Assembly (NCBI GenBank): GCA_003508835.1
Contig: PUFA01000072.1
Location: forward strand, 4,748,501 to 4,812,500
Direction: 5' to 3'
From: Eonycteris spelaea
Taxonomy: Eukaryota; Chordata; Mammalia; Chiroptera; Pteropodidae
DNA: 64,000 bases
The position numbers and the translations under genes are program-made. Below, one piece after another: positions 57,743 to 64,000 of the stretch. Position 1 is the stretch's first letter. Each line of letters starts with the position of its first letter. Under the pieces are notes generated by a model. The model was not told where the DNA came from, made no database searches, and saw nothing but the letters and a program-made list of their open reading frames with translations.

Positions 57743-57997
57743 GGCTCTTCTCAGCCTTGGCTCTGTTGACAGTTTGGGTCAGATAATTTTTTTGTGGGGG
57801 AAGGGGGGTGTCTTGTGCATTGTGGAATGTTTAGTAGCATCCCTGGCCTTTGCCCACTGGATGCCAGTTAGCACCCCCCAATTATAACAACTAAAAATGT
57901 CTCCAGACATTGCCAAATGGTCTCCAGACATTGCCAAATGGCCCCTGAGGGACAAATTGTTTCTGCAAGATTTACAGCCAGGGTTCTCAACCAAGGC
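57743..57997 (+). mobile_element. hAT-class non-autonomous DNA transposon relic (same family as 17954-18162)
   Basis: TGTGCATTGTGGAATG, TTTAGTAGCATCCCTGGCC, CCCACTGGATGCCAGTTAGC and ATGTCTCCAGACATTGCC are diagnostic; the right end reads GGGTTCTCAACCAAGGCT. A 21-base unit (TCTCCAGACATTGCCAAATGG) is duplicated in tandem at 57900-57920 and 57921-57941. MER58/MER20-like by memory. Confidence 0.85.
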
Positions 57998-58072
57998 TAA
58001 ACAAACAAAACAACTTTAATATTTCCAAGGCTTAAGATGTTATCTAGAATGTTATATGTATCTAGGATTTTA

Positions 58073-58113
<41 letters not shown>

Positions 58114-58345
58114 TTTATGTGTGTGTATATATATGTATATGTGTATATATATATATTTTATGTGTGTGTATATATATGTATATGTGTATATATGTGTGTA
58201 TTTTATGTGTGTATATATATATTCATATATATATATGAATAAAACTATATGGATATATACTAGGTATATATTTATAGTATATACTATGTTATTTTAGTCA
58301 TATATCTATATGTAACATATAGATATATATTTAATATATAAATTT
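58073..58345 (+). repeat. (TG)n/(TA)n block with ~43-bp higher-order units
   Basis: A pure TG run (58079-58111) is followed by TG/TA sequence in which a TATTTTATGTGTG unit starts at 58111, 58154 and 58199, giving periods of 43 and 45 bases. A perfect palindrome (ATTCATATATATATATGAAT) lies at 58221-58240. Two overlapping ORFs rich in Tyr, Val and Cys come from the repeat. Confidence 0.93.
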
Positions 58346-60190
58346 AGATGTACAAATGTGTCTATATCTTTTGTGTCTTTCCTATACAGTTCTCTAAACT
58401 CTTTGGTCTCCTAAAAGAAACTAAGAATTAGCTTAAAAATAATTTGCTTCTCTATCTTATAACTCTGGCAGTATGCAAGACTTGTATAGTTTGAAAAATT
58501 GTTTTACTGTGAAGGATGACTGTCTCTTATCGATAGACACCATTTTCGCCTTCTACTCGTCACCCAAGGGATCTCAGATCTGAGCTGGGGAAGAGCATTC
58601 TGCTGGGCTAGCTTCCTGTGTAACCGTATCTCCACTTTTAAATACATTTGCTGGTAGTACAATTTTACATGCAGCTGCCTCCAAGAGCTAGCCAGCAAGC
58701 GCCTTACTAGGACAGGTTTTCCATCTTCCTCTCCCAACACCATTTTTTTTGTTCCCTTCCATGCTACAGGTATATTGATCTTGTTGAGCTCACTCACTCA
58801 GAGAAGTAGTCAAGAAAGCAGTATATTGAAGACAAAGCCATGAATCTGACAAGAAAGGTACTGAAGGTAAGTAAGGAGATGGGGTTGCATTTTTATGATG
58901 TGTTAGAAAAAGTCATCCTCGAAAAATTTGGCTCTGAAGGCCAACAATTATTCACTTTGGGGGAATGTATCATGCAAAAGATGTTTCTGAAATTTTTAGG
59001 AAATCTTACAAAGACCTGTGTTGTCCTGGGCTTTACTCAGGAACATCGACCCAGTTTCAATCTAAGAAAGAATGCTGACTTAATGCAGGAGCTTTCTCTG
59101 GGCCAAATTCCCTTCTTCATAATCTCCCAAGTGTTATATTTAATTTACATTTGAAATTGAAAATCCACTAACATGGAATTTGGCCCACAGATTAATTATT
59201 TGGGTTTTCAGGATTTGGGAGAATTTACTGGCTGAAGCAGATGTTTCTGAATTTTTTATCTCTCCACAAATTGAAATTCCTTTTCAACTGCATGATTCAA
59301 GAGTTTGATAATCTAAAAGTAACCATCCAGTAAAGTCACTGCACCTTTCCTCAGTGTTTCTGATTACATATTTTTCAAGAAAGGATTGAAATTTATACTA
59401 AAGCTCTTAAACATTGATGATCTCTTAAAAGCTCAAATCTGTTATGGAGGAGGAGAAAGATAAACTGTCATGGACCTAAAAATGTTTCTTGACTTCAACC
59501 TAAATGGAATTCTGTGTTCTCTACAAACCCACAAATATGTGATAGCTCTGAAAGATGCACATATAAATTCCCATGAATCTCTGTTTTGTCCAAAAATTGA
59601 ACCCTTGTCTTGTTAACTTGGAACTAATCTCATTCATTAATACTATATTGGCTTGAGAGGGAAGCCCAATGTAAGGAGCGTACTAACAAGGCTAAGTCTG
59701 TTAGATTCACAGGTTAGTAACTGTAAAATTCTCAGTAGGGGGAATTGTGTGTTGGTAAGGAATACAGTTCCTTTTCGAAGAGATGTTGCACATGTATATT
59801 GCTCCCTTCTTTTCTCCTTTTGCTAGCACTGTTTAGATTGTTTGCGTGGGCCACTTTCTGGATGGTAACCTGGAAAAGAGGAATCAGAAGACTAAATTGT
59901 CTCGTTTGCCCTTATTTCTGATCCGAGAAACTAGAGGGGATTTTGGTGGTTAGTACTGCTATTTTTTTACTCTGCACCCTAGGGCAAAGGAATCCAAAGT
60001 CCTTAAATGTCTTCTCTATAATCATTAAATTATGAGGTGATTATGGCCAATTCTTTTGAAAATATGAGAATAGAACAGCTTTTTACCCATGGCTCATCTT
60101 TCGAACTGTCACAAAGCCACCAGCCACACTAGAATCCCCTTACTGAATGCGTGCTGTGCAGTCTAGTCTGCCAGCTTTGACTAAATATAA
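58346..60190. other. Unassigned AT-rich stretch
   Basis: No repeat family that I can name. ORFs of 97 codons (minus, 58504-58797) and 104 codons (plus, 58840-59154) lack splice or domain support. Confidence 0.45.
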
Positions 60191-60647
60191 TTCGCTCATT
60201 CAACAAATATTTTTAGTCATTCGTTAGGTAGCAGAAAGTGTCCTCTAAGAACCAAAAATACCTATGTGAACTGTAGAAGTAGTTTTCTTCCCTGATGGAG
60301 CTTCTGTTCTAGCGTAGGGTAAGGTGAGAGGGACAGTAAGAAAGTAAACCAATAAATAGAACAAGATAATTTAGATAGTGATAAGTTCTATAAAGAAAAG
60401 TGGACAGGGTAATAGGCTAGGAAGCAATGACCGGATGTAGAGGAGATTTTAGGCTGAGTTGTCAGGGTACGGTTCACATTTGAGCTTAGACATAAAAGAT
60501 AAGAATCATCCAAATGTGGACTTAGGAGAAGACCATTTCAGATCAAGGGACTTGCAATGAAGGCCTTAATGTAAGAATGAATTTGATGTCCTTTATGTGA
60601 GGAAGTAAACCTATATCTCTGGATTTTAGGGAGGAATATTAAGTATT
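60191..60647 (+). repeat. Ancient interspersed repeat, left half, split by LTR
   Basis: TTCGCTCATTCAACAAATAT, TGATGGAGCTTCTGTTCTAG, AGTGATAAGTTCTATAAAG and AGAAGACCATTTCAGATC open the family. The sequence stops at the MLT1 LTR and resumes after it in order. Confidence 0.7.
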
Positions 60648-61045
60648 ACTGTGGACTGAATTGTGTCCCTGACCCCACCTTCATACGCTGAAGCTACTAC
60701 CCACAGTGTGACTATATTTGGAGAACGGGCCTTAAGGAAGTAATTAAAGTTAAATGAGGTCATAAGGGTGGGGCCCTAATCTGCTAGAACTGGTGTCTTT
60801 ATAAGAAGGGAGACACCAGAGATGCCTTTCTTGCCACATGTGCACACAGAAAAGTACATGTGAGGACACAGCGAAATGACAGCTGCCCTCAGGGCAGGAA
60901 GGAAGACCTCGCTAGAAACCGAAGCCGCCAACACCTCGTTCTTGGACTCTAGCCTCTGGAATTGTAAGACAATAGATTTCTGTTGTCGAAGCCGCCCCGT
61001 CTGTGGTATTTTGTTATGGCAACTATAACAGATTAATAACGGCAT
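60648..61045 (+). mobile_element. MLT1-type (MaLR) LTR inserted in an ancient repeat
   Basis: GTGGACTGAATTGTGTCCC, TGACTATATTTGGAGAACGG, GGTCATAAGGGTGGGGCCCT, TAGCCTCTGGAATTGTAAGA and TTGTTATGGCAACTATAAC form a nearly complete MLT1 LTR, in the same orientation as the one at 35026. Confidence 0.9.
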
Positions 61046-61660
61046 CTAACCTACAGACTAGTTGGAAATGAGGCTGGTGTCTAGTTTAAGTGAATAAGTT
61101 GCTCTGTGGTTAGGAAGTTGCAGTTTTAAGTGCAATGGAATGCCATGAGAGAGTTTTTAAAAGAAAAGTTGAAGTGGATTGATTTAGATTTTGAAAATGT
61201 CTCTCTGGCTCTTGTATGAAATTATCACCAGGAATACGGAAAATACCAAGAGAGACCAAGGAGATCCTCAGGGAAGAAATAATGGTGGCTTGGACTAGGA
61301 TAGTCAGGGCAGAGATTATGAAAGATTGTAGAATTCAAGATGTATTTTGAAGATAAGGCCAACAGAATTAGATAGTAGACTGCATATGGTGTTTGAGAGT
61401 ACGAGAGAAATCCTAAGACAGTTTTGGCTTGGTCAAAGGGGAGTACAGTAATTTACTGAGATGGCATTTTCTTATCTCGGGAGGAATAGGCTATAGAATG
61501 CAGTGGACAGGGACTAAAAGTTCTATTTTGATTGTAGTGGAGATATCACATGGGAAAGTTGTGTATACAAGTTTGGATCTCAGAAAAGCAATCCAAGTTG
61601 GAGATTTAAATTTAAGATTTATTAGAAAGTGAACTAAAGGGACTAAAATTAAGTTTCTAA
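61046..61660 (+). repeat. Ancient interspersed repeat, right half
   Basis: TGGAATGCCATGAGAGAGTT, TGGTGGCTTGGACTAGGATA, TTTTGAAGATAAGGCCAACA, TTACTGAGATGGCATTTTC and AAGTTGGAGATTTAAATTT continue the family in order after the LTR. Confidence 0.75.
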
Positions 61661-61734
61661 GGCTAGAATGTAGATAGAAAAGAGTAAAGTTTCTATGACT
61701 GAGATCCAGCTCACTCCAATGTTTAGAGTTCTCT

Positions 61735-64000
61735 TAAACAGTTAAAGAAGAGTTAGCAAAATTCTACACAATCTCTTCTAGCAAACAAGATGAAGAAACA
61801 CTTTTCAACTCATTTAATGAGGCCAGAATTATTGATTTTACAAACAAAGACAGTATAAGGAATGGAACTATAGACCAGTATCACATTGAACTTAGACATA
61901 AAATTAACAAACAAAATAAAAGGAACTTGAATTCAACAATATATAAAAACAATTACATATGACAGCCAAGTAGGATTTATTTGAGTTATGCAATGAGAGT
62001 TAAATATTTGAAAATCAGTTAGTGGTAACCTACTGTATCAACCAGCAGACTGAAGAAAAAAAAAATCACATGATCATTTCAACTGATAGAGATAAAACAG
62101 GATAAAATTCGATACCCATTTATGATATACATATTAAAAACTCTTTCCAAAAGCAAGAAATAGAGGGAAACATTCTCCATTTGATGAAGAGTATCTACAA
62201 AAACAAAACCTCAATAGCTAGCATTACACTTAATGGTGAAAAACTGAGTGATTTTACCCTGAGCTCAGGAACAAGACAGGAATGTTTGCTCTCATAACTG
62301 TTACTCAACAGAGTGTTAGCAATGTTATCCAGTGCAATAAGTCATGAAAGAGAAAAAAGACGTACAGATTGGAGAGGATAAAAACTGTTCCCATTTCCAA
62401 ATGACATTATTGTACACACAGAAAATGTCAAAGGATGTATAAAATCCCCTGAAACTAATAAATGAGTTTATCAAGATCACAGGGTACTAAGTCAACAAAT
62501 AAAAATCAAGTGCACTTCTATATATTTGCAATGAAGATGTGGAAACCAAAATTAAAAATACAAGGCTATTTATAATCACTCTCCCCCAAAAAGGAATAAT
62601 TATGTATGAATCTAACAATATATTTCTAGGACCTGCGCTGAAAATTATAAAACACTGATGAAAAAATATCAAAGAACATCTAAATAAATGGAGACACAAC
62701 CGTGACACACATAGGAAGACTCAACATAGTAAAATGTTAATTTTCCCCAATTTGATCTATAGGGTTAATGCAGTTGATGTAAAATTTCCAGAAATATTTT
62801 ATATATAGAGAGAAGTGAATTCTTAAATTTATACGGCAAAGTACAGATCCAAGGATAGCTAAAATAAATTTGAAAAAGAATAAAGCGAGAGGAATCATTC
62901 TACTTAAAGTCAAGACTTACTGTGCCGTTACAATAACAGTGTGGCGTAGATGGCGGCAGAGACTCAGATCAGCGGACCAGCAGAGAGAGTCAGAATGGGA
63001 CAGATATGCCCCGCCAACCTTGGAAAGCGGTGCAAGAGCGGTTCAATGGAAGGACCGTCTTTTCAGCAAATAATGCTAAAGCTCTTGGCCATCCAAAGGC
63101 AAATAAATGAATCTCAATCTAGATACACTACTTTCTACAACAAATACTTCAAAGTGGATCATGAAATTAAAATGTAAAACCCACAAACTTTTGAGAATAA
63201 AAACAAAGGCAATAGTAATTTTCCAGGATCTAGGCAAACTGAAAAGAAATCTAGATATGACACCAACAGCAATGACCTATAAAAGAAAATGACTATTATA
63301 CTAGACTTCATAAAAATTAAAAGCTTTTGTTCTGTGAAAAACTGTGTTAAAGGAGGAAAAGTTCATCTAAAGACTGGAAGAAAATACTTTCAAATCTCAC
63401 TACCTAACGTAGGACTTGAACTTAACATATAAAGAACTCTCAAACCCCAACATTAAAGAAAGAGAAAAAATAAGCAATTCAAGTACAAAATATTCAGTTG
63501 AAATGAACAGAAAGTTTACCAAAAAAGAAATATAGATGGCAAACAAACACATGAAGAGATTTTGTCATTATGAGCTACTAGGGGAGTACGAATCAAATAA
63601 CAATGAGATAGCTACACCTGTGGAACAGCTTTTTTAAAATGCCGGTCATGAAATAATTAAAGGATAAAGCTGAGCAACAAAATAAGTAACATAGTGTTGG
63701 ATTACAGCCCAAAGCATAAAATAAAAATACATGAATTCATGCTGACATAGATAACTGGTGGAAAAAAATAGATAAATGGAGGAGAAGAGAGAAACTTTTC
63801 TTACAAAATAATTCCAAATATCAGATGTAGATACTCCCCCTCTCCAGGAGGTGAATTTTATAGACTCACTTCCAAAGAGTAGAGTATGGAATGGGAAAAA
63901 TGTTAACTTTGCACTTTCTTGGCTAGATGATCAAGGTGTTAAGTTGACATCATGTGATGCCATGTAGATTCCATGGACCCACTGATACTGTGTGATGATA
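61735..64000 (+). mobile_element. L1 ORF2 C-terminal half plus 3'UTR, pseudogenised, cut by the window edge
   Basis: The order is that of L1 ORF2 and 3'UTR: ACACTTTTCAACTCATTTAA, AAGTAGGATTTATTTGAG, ACTTAATGGTGAAAAACTGA, TTATAAAACACTGATGAAAA, GGATCATGAAATTAAAATG and, in the 3'UTR, AGATACTCCCCCTCTCCAGG with AGTAGAGTATGGAATGGG. The reverse-transcriptase to C-terminal part is broken by frameshifts and stops, so no functional protein remains. The 3'UTR resembles an old L1M type. The true 3' end lies beyond 64000. Confidence 0.85.

Noticed and set aside
58037..58297. 86-codon ORF rich in Cys, Val and Tyr (looks like a membrane segment)
   Set aside because: It is a translation of the TG/TA microsatellite.
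58840..59154. 104-codon plus-strand ORF starting MNLTRKVLKV
   Set aside because: Ordinary-looking composition, but no domain, splice site or promoter is visible and such lengths occur by chance in 64 kb. Conservation would be needed.
1..64000. CRISPR array, tRNA or rRNA genes, bacterial operon or prophage
   Set aside because: The tandem repeats have no spacer pattern, I found no cloverleaf-compatible tRNA apart from MIR heads, and base composition and repeats are those of a mammal.

Overview
This is mammalian nuclear DNA: GT-AG splice signals, CpG depletion outside short patches, and old placental interspersed repeats throughout (MIR, L2, L1, MLT1-type and ERVL-type LTRs, MER5A and other hAT elements, a Tigger) with many dinucleotide microsatellites. 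I see no Alu, B1/B2, carnivore tRNA-Lys SINE, ruminant Bov-tA, equine ERE or cetacean CHR-like SINE. The 3' end of the youngest-looking L1 (43194-43496) resembles L1 tails I associate with laurasiatherian mammals. A laurasiatherian is my best guess and a bat is possible, but that is inference. There are no bacterial operons, plasmids, CRISPR arrays or intact viral genes.

Gene content is very low. The left edge (1 to about 560) is CpG-rich, like the promoter-proximal end of a CpG island. It holds a start codon in good context (153) and a strong splice donor (after 164). A 90-base candidate exon at 6089-6178 has good splice sites, one open frame and an acidic peptide. The two pieces join in phase, so the simplest reading is the first two exons of a plus-strand gene whose next intron covers the remaining ~58 kb. 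I do not recognise the protein.

The rest is intronic or intergenic sequence. 660-9690: an internally repeated ~50-bp-unit element, an (AG)n run and two MIRs. 9690-13290: an antisense L1 split by an LTR, then two more ancient repeats. 14800-18200: four hAT-class relics and a MIR. 22490-29060: an L1 5' region split by an MLT1 LTR, then a second L1 carrying a 581-bp element with ~155-bp inverted arms and a nested L1 tail. 29590-31130: a palindrome-rich GC patch and a 245-base pure pyrimidine run. 33100-40100: a second copy of the ~50-bp-unit element, small tandem repeats, L2, LTR, MIR and L1 tails. 43180-45450: an L1 with an intact 12-bp target-site duplication, an LTR, a Tigger relic and another old repeat. 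47450-52540: a perfect hairpin, L1 and MIR fragments and further LTR-like elements. 57740-58345: a hAT relic and a layered TG/TA minisatellite. 60190-64000: an ancient repeat split by an MLT1 LTR, then an L1 ORF2/3'UTR remnant running off the right edge.

Nothing here forms a multi-gene system. The points most worth checking are the acidic two-exon gene start, the long-inverted-arm element, the ~50-bp-unit family, the hairpin and the pyrimidine tract. Repeat family names come from pattern memory without database support.
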